From Cliona cf. orientalis (lineage: Eukaryota; Porifera; Demospongiae; Clionaida; Clionaidae), in assembly GCA_963930775.1 (NCBI GenBank), contig OZ005692.1:1784135-1848134 (forward strand): a DNA stretch of 64,000 bases, in the 5' to 3' direction. The translations under genes and the position numbers were made by a program. Position 1 is the first letter of the stretch; every line of letters starts with the position of its first letter. Below the pieces are notes generated by a model. The model worked only from the letters and a program-made list of their open reading frames with translations. It was not told the origin of the DNA and did no database searches. Positions 12,838-26,400 of this stretch are shown here, piece by piece.

Positions 12838-14609
12838 GTGATCACTTTCAAGTTAGTTACTACATCTACATTGTAGTTATTGGTACTTTTCTATAGCCAT
12901 TTTAAAATGCCCTCCCTGCAGCTTAAGATTTCTTGTTTTCCCATGCATGATGTGTATACTGGTAAGGTTAGGCTAGGGACATTCTAAACCCCAGGCTAAA
13001 CATACCTACTTGTGTCATTGGACACAGCGTAGCATAGCTAATATCTGCACACATGCGTGGGCAAACCGTAAATCTTTGGTTTTTCACTTTATGTAGAGTA
13101 CATTTTCAGATGGCCCCCACCCAACCCCACCCCACTCAGACCACTCTTAGCTAGCATTGTGTTGGATATCATGTTCAAACCCTGATTCTGGTAGTTGCCA
13201 TCGTTCCTGTACCACCATGCACTGCTATAGCTAGCAACTGTATAATGTAGCTACAGTGTAGCATAATCTCTTGATATTAATTGATGACTCTCTATCATAA
13301 CCCTGTACTAGGTTCAGAGGCTACAATGTTAATTTTCCACTACTTGCCTTGATGTGTGCATGAATTTGTCAGTGTAATGACAAAGAATGCACCAGTTGGA
13401 GCATCATTGTTCAGGTTGATTCCTCTACTCAATGCAAGCATACCTCATAATTTCACTGTAGCCACACTGAGCCACCCTAAAGAGTGCCAAGTATGTAGAT
13501 TCATCCTATCAGTCCCTCACCTACAGTACCATTGCTGCTGTTTGCACCTGCACACAGCCGCTGTACCCACAAATTATGTTTCGACATTAGAGGTTGACCA
13601 CTTGTAGCTATTGTATGCATGCATGGTGATCCATGGATTACCATAAATGGTAATCCACGTACATAAACAGATGGGGTATTCATGTGCATCATTGTCCAGC
13701 TGCTATTTCTGATATCTGCGCTGCTGAGGCAGCCAACAATTTATGCTTACTCAGCAATAATGTGAATGTTACTGTATACTGCTTTTACTGGCACATTCTC
13801 CGCACAGGTACAATGATCAGTGTCAGACTCCTGGCTGTATATATCAAAGAGTGGTATTCTATAGCTATGCACTGCTATGTAGCTATGTGACTACAAAAAT
13901 TATCAAGCCTGGATGCACAATCATGCCATTCAGGTGAGTAGCTAGCTAGTATAAAAATAGTGGGTAAGGGATTCATGAATAATTAGCCTGCACGGCGCAT
14001 CATGACTATGTCATAGTTATATAACTTTATTGTGTTGGAGACTTCTGTGTAGCTATAATATATGTAATAACAGGAGCATATGAGCCACCAAAGGTGGTGA
14101 AGGAGTGTGCAACTACCATGTACACCCGGGTGCCATCGAAATACAAGTTCAAGCGCAATAATAATTTCCAAATATTATAGAAGTGTGCACTGAGTCTATT
14201 GGAACTGGCAATTGCCATCAGATTCTACATACACGGGTAGCCACACGTATCCAATTCCGCATTTGAATTTGCATTTTGATGGCACTTAAGTTACACGCTC
14301 CTTCGCTGTGTTCGGCAGCTCATATGCTCCTGGTAATAATTTTCATTCCTTCTATCTCATAATAATAATAACTCTCCTTCCCCCCCCCCCCCCCCCCCCC
14401 CCACTCTCTCTCTTTCCCTTACCCTCTCTATCTCTCTGTCTCTCTTCCCCTCTCTGTATATCTTCCTTCTCGCTATAGGGGACTCGTATACCTTGAGGCC
14501 CTGTTTTCTTCAATCATACAACAACAACAAAAAAAAACACGATAATTATACTTCATAAGCTTGAAAGTTTTGTAATATCAGTTCTGTGGTAACTATTAAA
14601 TTTTTTACC
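12838..14609. other. Stretch with no supported gene
   Basis: Apart from the exon 9 remnant of pseudogene B, this region holds only AT-rich unique-looking sequence. There is a small imperfect hairpin near 13632-13658 and a poly-C/pyrimidine run at about 14381-14460. No ORF here has recognisable protein content. Confidence 0.5.
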
Positions 14610-15690
14610 TGTTGTAGCTACATGTATAATCACATACATAATTTCATATACAGCAGTGATACTCACTAATTCTTATTCTATGCCTAAGAACTGACAACGT
14701 ACTACACAAGACACAATGCCATAATATATCTACCATGAAGCTACACAATACCACTAGTATGGAACACTGATCTATACTTATCACAAATGTCTCGTGCTAT
14801 AAACCCATGGCCAGTATATATAGCTATATATACAATAATAATTATTATTATCATCAACAGTAAGCTATAATTATAATAATTATGGCTTGTTAATCAGATC
14901 GGTTCCAGATTTATTGTTCTGGTACAATGCTATTGTAAGGATACAGTACTAGTCCAGGCTTAGTAGTGGTAATTAAGGCACACCCCATCTGCATGTGGAT
15001 GCCATAATTGGCATTATGTTGAGTACAATGCATTGTACAATAGACACCGAGGACAAGGGATCTACAGTACTTAGCATCCCAATGGCCCCGAGCTGTGACA
15101 TCCAAGCGTTGCAAGGGTGTTACAGTGTTACTAAGAGGACAGAGGGATGCTAAATACTGTGGATACCATTGGACAAGGTGATCTAAGTTACTAATTTTTA
15201 GAGTTTTACAACTGTTGCTATAGTAGTACAGCTATTTGCCTTGGAGCTCTCGTAATACCATGGATCCTACTGGCCAAAATTTACATTGTCAAGTTACTAT
15301 TAGAAGTAAATTTACAAGTAACTATATAAGTAAAACCTACAGATTACAGGAAAGTGTGGCAGTAAAATTCTAACAAAGATAGCTAATGCTGTTTGCTTCA
15401 TGAGAACATGTGACTCATTCGAATTCCCTGCGTCTCATGATCAAGTAGCTAAAGAATTAGGGACAGTGTCAACAACCAAGTTTGAAGTCAGATCACCATA
15501 CAGATGTTACAATACTGTAACACTTATTATAATGTTTTTTTATGTTGTGCATGATATTCTTGTTAACGTTGCCACATGCACAAAGTAAAAATAATCATGG
15601 CATGCACCATCATCACAGTTGGCATTGTCTCATAATAATGATACAATATACCATTGTCTACTCAGTGAGATAATATTATAGCTAGAGCTC
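14610..15690. repeat. Interspersed 1.1-kb repeat R1, copy 1
   Basis: This block is repeated at about 21283-22440 and 44740-45680 at high identity. Shared landmarks include AATTTCATATACAGCAGTGA, GACATCCAAGCGTTGCAAGG and GGACAGTGTCAACAACCAAG. Copies differ by small indels, and short ORFs inside are not conserved as frames. Copy 1 diverges from the others near 15665-15690, where the R2 repeat begins. No terminal inverted repeats are evident, so the element class is unknown. Confidence 0.8.
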
Positions 15691-16458
15691 TATAGAGCAC
15701 ATACCCCGCGCGCACATTGCGCAATCTATAGATCTGCTTTTGTTGCTGCTTGGTTGTATCAAGAGCTTATAGACCCCATAAGCCCTTGGTTGTATAATAA
15801 TAATAATATTATAGGGCTCTTGGTGATATCAGCAAAAACACGATATCAGCAAAACACTACTAACTCTCTGTGCACCAGATCGCTACTGGCCAAGCATGTG
15901 CCACTAGCATTATTGACGACCTTTACCAGTCCATAACATTCAATGTTATGCGCATGAGCAGAAAGCACAAGGCCTGCAATGCATAATGCATTGTGGGCAC
16001 TGTCGATAGGCGTGGTTACAAAGGATAACAAAAAGGCACTATTTATGGCGCTCGTGGACCATATATCCCTCGATTCCAAACACACTGAAGCCCGTTTTTC
16101 ACCAAATACGACTCATTCATTGTGTTTACTAGTCACTCAGGTGCCTAGATCTCGAGATAAGGCCATTTTTCTGCTAACGACAATGACAACTAGAGCTCTG
16201 TAGAGCACATACCCCGCGCGCACATTGCGCAATCTATAGATTTACTTCGGTGCATGGCTATAATTTTGTGAACTTCAAAATTATAGCCATGCAGAAATAA
16301 TGGAAAATTATGCTGCTTAGTTGTCCCGGTGAAACTTGAAACAGCGCTCTCTGCACCCAGACCTAGCCCAGACTAGGAAGACATGAACTTGTACCTATAT
16401 TTTGTTATGATAGTGATTGATTCTATCACTGATATCATGGAGCTTCAGATTTCAGTCA

Positions 16459-16930
16459 GGCCACACCAAATTGATTACCTGTTTCTCGGATCCGGCGGGT
16501 CCCTTTTTGTAGAATTCAGCAAAAAAATATAAATTAGTGGGTGTGGTCATATTTATGGGCGGTGCACATGCGCTATGTGGATTGTGTAATGCTTGTGGAC
16601 GTTAATTGGAATTCCTGGTATTCTCCTCATGGTGAACTGAACTGATGGTGCAGAAAGTATGGCTACCTTATCAGCCTGGCTAAGCGTATTGGTTAAGCGT
16701 GGCCTAGAAATCGTTAAACCGCGAACAGTTGTCAAATGCCTGTGGGAAGATACATTTGGAGAAGTTGGATGTGACGCCGGGATGTCAGTGTTGAGAAGTA
16801 ACTTCAAATAATTGTGGTTAAAAAATTTTTTTAATGAGATTCATTTATTATTATTTTTTTTATTTCCGCCACCCGGGTCACTATTTCTGGCTAGTCTGTC
16901 CGAGAAACAGGTAATCAATTTGGTGTGGCC
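16459..16930. mobile_element. MITE with perfect 32-bp terminal inverted repeats
   Basis: The ends begin GGCCACACCAAATTGATTAC and are perfectly inverted over 32 bases. The flanks show TCA on each side, a possible 3-bp target duplication. The 472-bp interior has no convincing ORF. Confidence 0.8.
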
Positions 16931-17225
16931 TCACTATAGACGTCACGAGCATTATTTAGAACATCGACGATCTTTACCAGTCATACGCTTGTTAGTTGCT
17001 CGTGGACCATATCCCTCGATTTGACGCACACTGAAGCCAGTTTTTCGCCGAATTCGATTGATTCGAAATATGCCGATTTTTGTGCTAATAGTATACTTGT
17101 ACTTTGGTGTGTACAAATCTTGTATATCAATTACAAGTATTACAAGTGAAATAGGCACCTGAGTTTGAAATACCACTCTGAGTTGAAATACCTATCTGAC
17201 TTTGTGTATGTATACTATTAGCCTG

Positions 17226-17381
17226 TGATAGTGAGGTTGTATGTTGAATTTGGATAAATAGCACTCTGAAATAGGCATTTGGTTCATCAAATTGTACTCG
17301 CTATCGCTCGTACAATTTTTGAACCAAATACCTATTTCAGAGTGCTATTTTACCCAAATTCAACATACAACCTCACTATTA
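17226..17381. mobile_element. Inverted-repeat element around CGCTATCGCTCG
   Basis: Arms containing GTGAGGTTGTATGTTGAATT and AGCACTCTGAAATAGG are inverted on the right side, with a short centre at about 17290-17312. The outer arms may extend further, from about 17086 to 17392. It is non-coding. Confidence 0.7.
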
Positions 17382-18277
17382 CCTATACTAACAACAACGA
17401 CAACAACAACAACAACTAGAGCTCTATAGAGCACATACCCCGCGCGCGCGCTGCAGCGTCCTGGTCGACCGGTCGACGTCAGATCAGAGAGCTCAATGAT
17501 ATTATGATGCGAGCAGCCTGTTGACGACCTTTACCTACATATGCTGCCAGGTTGTGCGCATGAGCAGAGAGCACATGGCGGGCATTGTCCATAGGCGTGG
17601 CCAACAAAATGCAGCATTTGCAACGCTCGTGGGCCTTGCCAAACAATTCGAAGCATACTGAAGCCAGTTTTTTGGCGATATTGACGGATACGTTGTATTT
17701 ACGAGTCGCTCAGATGCCTAAATCTCCAGATCTGGCGATTTTTGTGCTAACAGACGACGACGACAACAGACAGACAAAACCGATTACATTACCCCTTGCG
17801 CATGCGCACAGGGTAACTAGAGCTCTATAGAGCACATACCCGCGCGCTGCTCACCTACATATTGTGCCAGGTTGTGCGCATGAGCAGAAAGCACATGGTG
17901 GGTAGTGTCCATAGGCGTGGCCAACAAAATGACAAAATGCAGTATTTGCGATGCTTGTGGACCTTGCCAAACGATTCGAAGCATAATGAAGCCAGTTTTT
18001 CGACGATACCGACGGATATACTGTACTTACGAGTGGCTCAGATGCCTAGATCTCCAGATCCGGCGATTTTTGTGCTGACACAACCGATCACTTTACCCCT
18101 TGCGCATGCGCGCGGGGTAACAACGACGACGACACGACCGAGTACTTTACCCCTTGCGCATGCGCGCGGGGTAAATGAGGTTTAACGGAGTTAAACCGAG
18201 TTAACTGGGAGGACGGCCGAGGTTGGAGCGGGGCGTGCGCAGGGTAGCGCCGCGCCGCGTAGCGTAGTTAATATATA

Positions 18278-18696
18278 CTATAATATATAGTGACATGCAG
18301 AACATGGTTTGGGGCGAGCCTGAGCTCGTGACTCAACAGCCAGTCTTTCACTCTGGTTAATTCTCATTCGCTGTAGCCTAGCTTCTCTCTGTACAGCTGA
18401 CTCATCAGCTAGTCTGTCTCGCATCTGCTGTAGTCTGGCCTCTCTTTCTCCAGCTGACTCAACATTTAGCCTATCGCGTCTACTTTGCAGATATGCTTGC
18501 CTTTGTTCTGCTGTTTGAGCAGCTCGTCTGGCCCTGTCTCTGACTCGCCTCTTTGCCAATCTTCCGCTTCTCTTTGTTCGGCTGACTCCGAGGCGCGGCG
18601 AGCTCTCTCTCGCTCTCGCCTCCTCTGAAGCTTTCTTTCTCTTTGATCTTCGGCTGATTCAGAGAATAACTGACTTTCGTTTGTTGATGAAGCCAT
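18278..18696 (-). pseudogene. Broken arginine-rich STPR-like repeat ORF
   Basis: An ATG at 18696 opens a frame starting MASSTNESQLFSESAEDQRE. A frameshift near 18560 moves the reading into a second frame that continues the same repeat pattern to a stop at 18278. The repeats follow ESAEQREARLQ..R.R...RRA with spacing of about 19-23 residues, like the score-and-three-amino-acid (STPR) repeat found in some DNA-binding proteins and in helicase-like mobile-element proteins. No further domain follows. A 16-base inverted pair (18310-18325 and 18950-18965) flanks it, so it may be a remnant carried by a mobile element. Confidence 0.5.
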
Positions 18697-18999
18697 GGGA
18701 TTTAAAGAAGAACGATTTTATGTTTGCTCATACATGTAGCTATCATATACACGAGTGTAAATTTGCAATTCGCTAAATTAGAAAGGCATATCTAAGGCCC
18801 AGTATATAGCCCAGGCATGAGAATGCGCAATGGAATATTTCGCGTTTATGTCCATAGAGCGATGCGGAGATATAATTTCGCGTGACGGACGTACCATAAT
18901 ATATAATAATATATAATTCGCGCACAGCTGTACCGTTCATGTGGGGCTCGCTCAGGCTCGCCCCAATTAATAACAGGAGATCGTTAATCGAGCTACTGG

Positions 19000-20430
19000 A
19001 TTGGTAGAATCCAGTAGGTTGCTATGATGCTATAAAGAGCGGGAGGAAACAATAAGGGCAGTCTATCGTCTTAGCAACGGGTGGGTAAGTGGAAAAGCCG
19101 GACACGGGCGGACACGGAATCGGACGCGGACTCGGACTCGGACTCGGATTCGGACACGAACATAGCGAAATGTGGTAAAGGTCGTCATCGCCTAGAGTGC
19201 AGGCATGCTTATTGTACTTTGGCTAGAGACGCTAGATAGCTAAGAAGATGCTCCTACATAATATTAGTAGCCAGGAAATTTTGATATTCAGCCCCCAAGA
19301 CAGTTCAATTCTCGGTTCAATTACTGCCACACCCTGTAGCTGCAATTAACTTTCTCTGTGACCGTGACTCATTCATTACTCGGGGTCAAAATTAATGTTG
19401 GTCAGGATTCCCATGATATTAAAGACATGATAATAAATATTATTGTAGCTACTATGGTATATAGCTGCCACATGGAATCAGTGGACTCAGATTACCTAAA
19501 ATTCAGAGAGATTACAGTGGGGTTGAAGTATTGAAAACAGTACACACACTGATCAGATAAACTAGCGATCTATGAACACTAAAATTAATTGGATGTTATC
19601 AGTAACTGTTCTGAGATCTTTCCTCTGCTTTACACTGCCTTCCAAGTTCACCATGGCAGAGTGAGACGAACAACTGACGTCTCTGTTTTCATCTTCAAGC
19701 AATTCCAATGTCAACTGTGTATGATTGTGGGTAAAGAAAATTATTTCTTCACTGGCCTATCGCCACCTGTATTGAGCTGTGTCCACATTCCATTCAGTAC
19801 TATGATACTATATTCTGAATGGAATGTGGACACAGCTCAACACAGTGTGAGGTTGAGCTGTGTCCACATTCCATACTGGCCCACGTGGGCCAGTGATCGT
19901 TAATATTGTTGAACTATGACAATAGCTCAAAGGGTGCCTATTCAACCAAGATCAGAGGAAGCACGCACACACACACACATACACACACACACACCATACA
20001 TACATTGATTAGCTGGATGCAACACGATCATGCATAAGTTTCAAATTTGCTACTGTGAGATCTTTAATAATATTCATAGCTACTATGCGGCACTCATAAG
20101 CAAGAATACCAATCACCATGATCTACTGAAAACTTTGAATTGAATATTTAATCTCGACTTATTTAAGGTATGCTATCCTTGGAGTGTTCTTGACTTGCAT
20201 ATAGGAGAAATTCATATTCTCCCTGTCAGTCATGATTATTTATGATTCCCAAAAGCAAGCGTAGGGATGTACAGTGGTTGTGATTATCTCTTATCCTTGA
20301 GAAATCTTGTTTGTGTACTTTTTGGCATTGCCATCCCTACTTCAACCTTCAATTTTATTCAATTGTTTTTTATACTTGTTTCTGTTCTTTTTTATTGCAT
20401 GAGTGCAACTATTACCGTATACAGTAAGCA
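19000..20430. other. Gene-free stretch with local hairpins and simple repeats
   Basis: No gene is supported. A short hexamer-like GGACTC tract lies near 19110-19155. A perfect 26-bp-arm hairpin lies at 19772-19797 and 19815-19840, with a third arm copy at 19853-19873. The palindrome CTGGCCCACGTGGGCCAG follows at about 19876-19893. A CA-rich tract lies at about 19968-19994. Confidence 0.6.
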
Positions 20431-20900
20431 TAGATGAAGTTCGCGCGTGCGCGTAAAAGTAGTAGCCACGCCCCTCGTTAACTCTCATAGGCGATAAAGC
20501 TGTTTCAGACGGAGACTCTAGTACTAGTATAGCTATAATTTATTGATTTATCGATTATCTTTGTTACTACTGAGCTGGCCGCTGTTATGCTGACTGCTGA
20601 GGGCCGTGTCGCGCCCGTACGTTGAGGCCTCGAGTCTCCATATCTCAGCGCAGTACTAGCGCTGCACGCGCTAGCCTCTAGCTAGGTTCGCTTTTATCGC
20701 GCTCGCACTGGCCTAGCTCGCGCGGGATAGCCTGGCGCTTAGCTACGGCTAGGCTAAGCTAGCTTGGTTCGAGGCGCTAGCTACTATACTAGCGGCGGTG
20801 GCGCGCGCCGCTGACTACAGTCACATGACTTCACCATGGCAACACATTATGAGCATGCGCATTATATGATAAAAATGGCGTATCATCAGACACACCCGAT
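20430..20900. repeat. GC-rich fragment related to the 11866-12198 element
   Basis: Blocks such as TAGCCACGCCCC, GCGATAAAGCTGTTTCAG and TTGATTTATCGATTATC recall the interior of the element at 11866-12198, suggesting a diverged relative without clear ends. The following 20600-20830 is dense in GCTAGC and GCGC motifs, unlike its AT-rich surroundings. No ORF is supported. Confidence 0.45.
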
Positions 20901-21282
20901 AGTTAATGCGCCGTACACACCCACCATTACGTGACTGTATAGATAACACAAAACTAGCGTGCCACTGCACTGCGCGCTACAAAATAGAGTGGATTTATAT
21001 GAGAACTAAGGTGAGAGGTCCAGAGAGTCTTGAGTTAGCCCTGGAAATGAGAAAGAAAGAAAGATTGAGAAATGGCTATTTTTTTAACATCTGGTTCTGG
21101 CATGATTGTACAATTGTTTTGATAAATGATCTTGGTCTCAATAGATAGATAATTTGTTGGAGATTCTGATTTTGGCACTTAGAAAGTTCACAAACTTACA
21201 TATTTTGAGATATTTGGGTGTTTGTAATGTATTACGCATATGAGAGTGTCCGTGCCATCCCTACTTATAGAGTCTACCGACT

Positions 21283-22440
21283 CTATGATAATCACATACA
21301 TAATTTCATATACGGCAGTGATACTCACTAATTCTTGTTCTCTATGCCTAAGAACTGACAACTACACAAGACACAATGCTATAATAATATATCTACCATG
21401 AATTAAGCTACACAATACCACTAGTATGGAACACTGATCTATACTTATCATAAATGTCTCGTGCTATAAACCCATGGCCAGTATAGCTATAATATATACA
21501 ATAAAAATTATTATCATCAACAGTAAGCTATAATTATAATAATTATGGCTTGTGAATCTGATCGGTTCCAGATTTATTGTTTTGGTACAATAGGATACAG
21601 TACTAGCCCTTATATAGTAGTGGTAATTAAGGCACACCCCATCAGATCCTGCATGTGGATGCCATAATTGGCATTATCATATGTTGAGTACAATGTATTG
21701 TACAATAGACACCGAGGATAAGGGATCTACAGTACTTAGCATCCCAATGCCCCCGAGCTGTGACATCCAAGCGTTGCAAGGGTGTTACAGTGTTACTAAG
21801 AGGACAGAGGGATGCTAATAAATACTGTGGATACCATTGGATAAGGTGCATGAGCTAAGTTAATAATTTTTAGAGTTTTACAGCTGTTGCTATAGTAGTA
21901 CAGCTATTTGCCTTGGAGCTCTCATAATACCATGGATCCTACTGGCCAAAATTTAGCTACATTGTCAAGTTACTATTAGAAGTAAATTTACAAGTAACTA
22001 AGTAAAACCTATACAGATTACAGGAAAGTGTGGTAGTAAAATTCTAACAAAGATAGCTAATGCTGTTTGCTTCATGAGAACAAGTGACTCATTCCCTGCG
22101 TAAGTAAAGAATTAGGGACAGTGTCAACAACCAAGTTTGAAGTCAGATCACCATAACAGATGTTACAATAAAATTATTATAATGCTTTTTTATATCGTGC
22201 ATGATATTCTTATTGCCACACAAAGTAAAAATAATCATGGCATGCACCATCATCACGGTCGGCATTGTCTCATAATAATGATACAATAATATACCATTGT
22301 CTACTCAGTGAGATATAATTATAGTGAGCAATACTATAGCTAAATCTATAGGGATATGCCGGTCGGGAGTCACTCATAATGCATGATCGACTCTGTCCAG
22401 ATGGGTCACTAGGCTAGTGTAGCGTGCCACAATGGCTCCG
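21283..22440. repeat. Interspersed repeat R1, copy 2
   Basis: High-identity copy of 14610-15690. It continues at its right end (GTGAGCAATACTATAGCTAA through GATGGGTCACTAGGCTAG), where copy 1 has been replaced by R2 but copy 3 (44740-45680) still matches. Confidence 0.8.
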
Positions 22441-23440
22441 TGCTGGAATGGCCATAGGGAGGCGCGCGCAACATCGGCGCAAAACGCGCGAATAACGGGT
22501 TAACAATTGCACGGTCGCAATATTTAACGTTATGATCGCAATAATTATTACTAAACATAATATTGCGCATGCAGAAAAAGAGACGCTATTAGATTTAGCG
22601 ATGTTAGCTCATCAATTGATATTGCAACTTCTCTTCAATTAATGGACAAAATTTAAATCTCCATGTGGTGATATTGCAACTTCTCTTCAATCAATCATTA
22701 TTATATATGTACCAAGTGTATAAATCTCCATGTGGTGATATTAACAATCTGCTTTAATATAAATATTATAGCTACATTAAAATAGTATAGTGATTACAGT
22801 CCCGATACATTACTACCATAGGCAAGAGTACGGATTACAGCTGTAGCTATTTGTACTCTTACTCTATAATAATTGGTATGCTCTTGCTAATTAAGCCTAG
22901 GGCAAATTCCATAGCATACTATTAGCTATAGCTAATATGAGTTAGACACTGCATGATTAGGTTTGGGAGGTTTCTATGTGATTTAGAAGACCGAAGAACT
23001 CAAGAATCCCAAGCAAAGAGAGGGTTCTATGAGAGCCCTGAGGTCTTCTATAAATCACATATAGAAACCGACTATGAGATATAGATGCCTGTCAGTAGTC
23101 AATCAAAATTAATTGCTGTATTTGTCACAGCTAACTAATCACATGTTTTAATCCTTGTACAATCAATAGGGCAGCAACAGTATAATCGTATGCTTGTACT
23201 TGTATAGTCAAATTAAATAGCACTCGCTATCACTCGTGCTTTTATATACTGGCCGTAACTCGTACATGTAAGAGTTCAGTACTATTTACTGCCTTAATTG
23301 TACTCAGAAGTGTGTGATTAATTATACCAATCAAAGCAAAAATCATATTATAATAATTATATACTAGCTAGGCCTATACAGTACATCTTCGATCATTATA
23401 CATGGTTGGTCTGCATGCATGCATATTAAACATTAGATGA
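22441..23440. other. Non-coding stretch with one inverted-repeat element
   Basis: The arms GGTTTCTATGTGATTTAGAA (from about 22969) and their inversion (to 23069) bracket about 100 bp, a small fold-back element. The phrase CTCCATGTGGTGATATT is repeated near 22660-22740. Nothing else is recognisable before the minisatellite starts. Confidence 0.55.
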
Positions 23441-23452
23441 GATATCTATACA

Positions 23453-26400
23453 CAGTACAAATGCTAAGAGATCACCTCCATGCCCAAATGGCTCTATACA
23501 AAGTACACATGCTAAGAGATCACCTCCATGCCCAAATGGCTCTATACAAAGTACATGCACATGCTAAGAGATCACCTCCATGCCCAAATGGCTCTATACA
23601 CAGTACACATGCTAAGAGATCACCTCCATGCCCAAATGGCTCTATACAAAGTACACATGCTAAGAGATCACCTCCATGCCCAAATGGCTCTATACAATGA
23701 ACAAATGCAAAGAGATCACCTCCATGCCCAAATGGCTCTATACAAAGAACAGATGCAAAGAGATCACCTCCATGCCCAAATGGATACAAAGTACACTGGC
23801 ATGCTAAGAGATCACCTCCATGCCCAAATGGCTCTATACAAAGAACAGATGCAAAGAGATCACCTCCATGCCCAAATGGCTCTATACACAGTGCACATGC
23901 TAAGAGATCACCTCCATGCCCAAATGGCTCTATACAAAGTGCACATGCTAAGAGATCACCTCCATGCCCAAATGGCTCTATACACAGTACACATGCTAAG
24001 AGATCACCTCCATGCCCAAATGGCTCTATACACAGTACACATGCTAAGAGATCACCTCCATGCCCAAATGGCTCTATACAAAGTACACATGCTAATAGCT
24101 ATATCACTTCCATGCCCAAATGGCTCTATACAAAGAACAGATGCAAAGAGATCACCTCCATGCCCAAATGGATACAAAGTACACTGGCATGCTAAGAGAT
24201 CACCTCCATGCCCAAATGGCTCTATACAAAGAACAGATGCAAAGAGATCACCTCCGTGCCCAAATGGCTCTTAGACTATACACAGTACATATGCTAAGAG
24301 CTAGATCACCTCCATGCCCAAATGGCTCTATATATTATACAAAGTACACATGCTAAGAGATCACCTCCATGCCCAAATGGCTCTATACAAAGTGCACATG
24401 CTAAGAGATCACCTCCATGCCCAAATGGCTCTATACACAGTACACATGCTAAGAGATCACCTCCATGCCCAAATGGCTCTATACACAGTACACATGCTAA
24501 GAGATCACCTCCATGCCCAAATGGCTCTATACAAAGTACACATGCTAATATATCACTTCCATGCCCAAATGGCTCTATACAAAGAACAGATGCAAAGAGA
24601 TCACCTCCTGCCCAAATGGATACAAAGTACACTGGCATGCTAAGAGATCACCTCCATGCCCAAATGGCTCTATACAAAGAACAGATGCAAAGAGATCACC
24701 TCCGTGCCCAAATGGCTCTTAGACTATACACAGTACATATGCTAAGAGCTAGATCACCTCCATGCCCAAATGGCTCTATATATTATACAAAGTACACATG
24801 CTAAGAGATCACCTCCATGCCCAAATGGCTCTATACACAGTACACATGCTAGGAGATCACCTCCATGCCCAAATGGCTCAATATATACAAAGTACACATG
24901 CTAAGAGATCACCTCCATGCTCTATACACAGTATACACATGCTAAGAGATCACCTCCATGCCCAAATGGCTCTAAACAAGTGCACGTGCTAAGAGATCAC
25001 CTCCATGCCCAAATGGCTCTATACAAAGTACACATGCTAAGAGATCACCTCCATGCCCAAATGGCTCTATACACAGTGCACATGCTAAGAGATCACCTCC
25101 ATGCCCAAATGGCTCTATACAAAGTGCACATGCTAAGAGATCACCTACATGCCCAAATGGCTCTATACACAGTACACATGCTAAGAGATCACCTCCATGC
25201 CCAAATGGCTCTATACACAGTACACATGCTAAGAGATCACCTCCATGCCCAAATGGCTCTATACAAAGTACACATGCTAATATATCACTTCCATGCCCAA
25301 ATGGCTCTATACACAGTACACATGCTAAGAGATCACCTCCATGCCCAAATGGCTCTATACAAAGTACATGCACATGCTAAGAGATCACCTCCATGCCCAA
25401 ATGGCTCTATACAAAGAACAGATGCAAAGAGATCACCTCCATGCCCAAATGGCTCTATACAAAGTACACTGGCATGCTAAGAGATCCCAAATGGCTCTAT
25501 ACAAAGAACAGATGCAAAGAGATCACCTCCATGCCCAAATGGCTCTTAGACTATACACAGTACACATGCTAAGAGCTAGATCACCTCCATGCCCAAATGG
25601 CTCTATACACTGTACACATGCTAAGAGCTAGATCACCTCCATGCCCAAATGGCTCAATATATACAAAGTACACATGCTAAGAGATCACCTCCATGGACAA
25701 ATGGCTCTATATACAGTATACACATGCTAAGAGATCACCTCCATACCCAAATGGCTCTATACAAAGTACACATGCTAAGAGATCACCTCCATGCCCAAAT
25801 GGCTCTATACACAGTACACATGCTAGGAGATCACCTCCATGCCCAAATGGCTCTATACAAAGTACACATGCATGCTAAGAGATCAGCTCCATGCCCAAAT
25901 GGCACAACACACAGGATTTATAATACCAAGAGATTATACCTCCATGCCCAAATGGCTCAATACACAGACTGAGTATATAATACGCATAGTATACCAAGAG
26001 ATCACATTCATGCCCAAATGGCTCTATGCAAAGTATGCAATGATACTAATGGCTCCACACACTGTAGCTATAATATATACAATCATACTAATTAATAAGA
26101 GATCACTTCTATGGCCAAATGGCTCTATATAAAGTACTCATTAATATTTAATTTATACTAATTAAGAAATTACCTCCATGCCCAAATTGCTCTATACAAA
26201 ATACTCATAATATTATACTAAGAGATCAGCTCCATACCCATGCAAATGCTCAATTAACACACAGTATGCAATCATAATATTATTATAATACCAAGATATC
26301 ACCTCGGAGTCCATGCCCAAATGGCTCAACACACATATACTATAGCTATATACGATCATAATCATGCAGTGGCGTCTCTAGGCAATTATTTAACTGGGTG

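Larger units (their letters stand above)
10270..13417 (+). pseudogene. Decayed 3-oxoacyl-CoA reductase pseudogene, copy B
   Basis: Remnants of most exons keep the order of copies A and C: exon 1 at 10270-10328 (ATG changed to GTG), exon 2 at 11167-11303 (indels), exons 3 and 4 fused at 11680-11790 without the intron, exon 5 at about 12225-12340 (in-frame stop), exon 6 at 12415-12473, exon 7 at 12549-12594, exon 8 at 12722-12837 (shortened), and part of exon 9 near 13385-13417. Exons 10 and 11 are not visible. Loss of the start, frameshifts and the broken TGxxxGIG motif make function impossible. Inserted elements at 10617-10856, 10926-11122 and 11866-12198 enlarge the introns. It stands head to head with unit 1, as copy C does with unit 3. 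Confidence 0.9.
15683..18190. repeat. Composite R2 repeat region with GC-rich modules
   Basis: A module beginning TAGAGCTCTATAGAGCACAT and running into CCCCGCGCGC occurs four times (15683, 16191, 17415, 17817). A second module, GCGCATGAGCAGAAAGCACA followed by a CATAGGCGTGG block, occurs at about 15951, 17557 and 17876. GCGCATGCGC palindromes recur near 17798, 18101 and 18156. Two inverted-repeat elements (16459-16930, 17226-17381) are inserted between modules. No gene is supported. Confidence 0.7.

Noticed and set aside
14911-15114. Conserved ORF inside repeat R1
   Set aside because: The frame is not kept between the three R1 copies, and the sequence similarity extends evenly outside the ORF.
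20760-20790. GGTTCGAGGC as a tRNA B box
   Set aside because: No matching A box or cloverleaf can be drawn around it.
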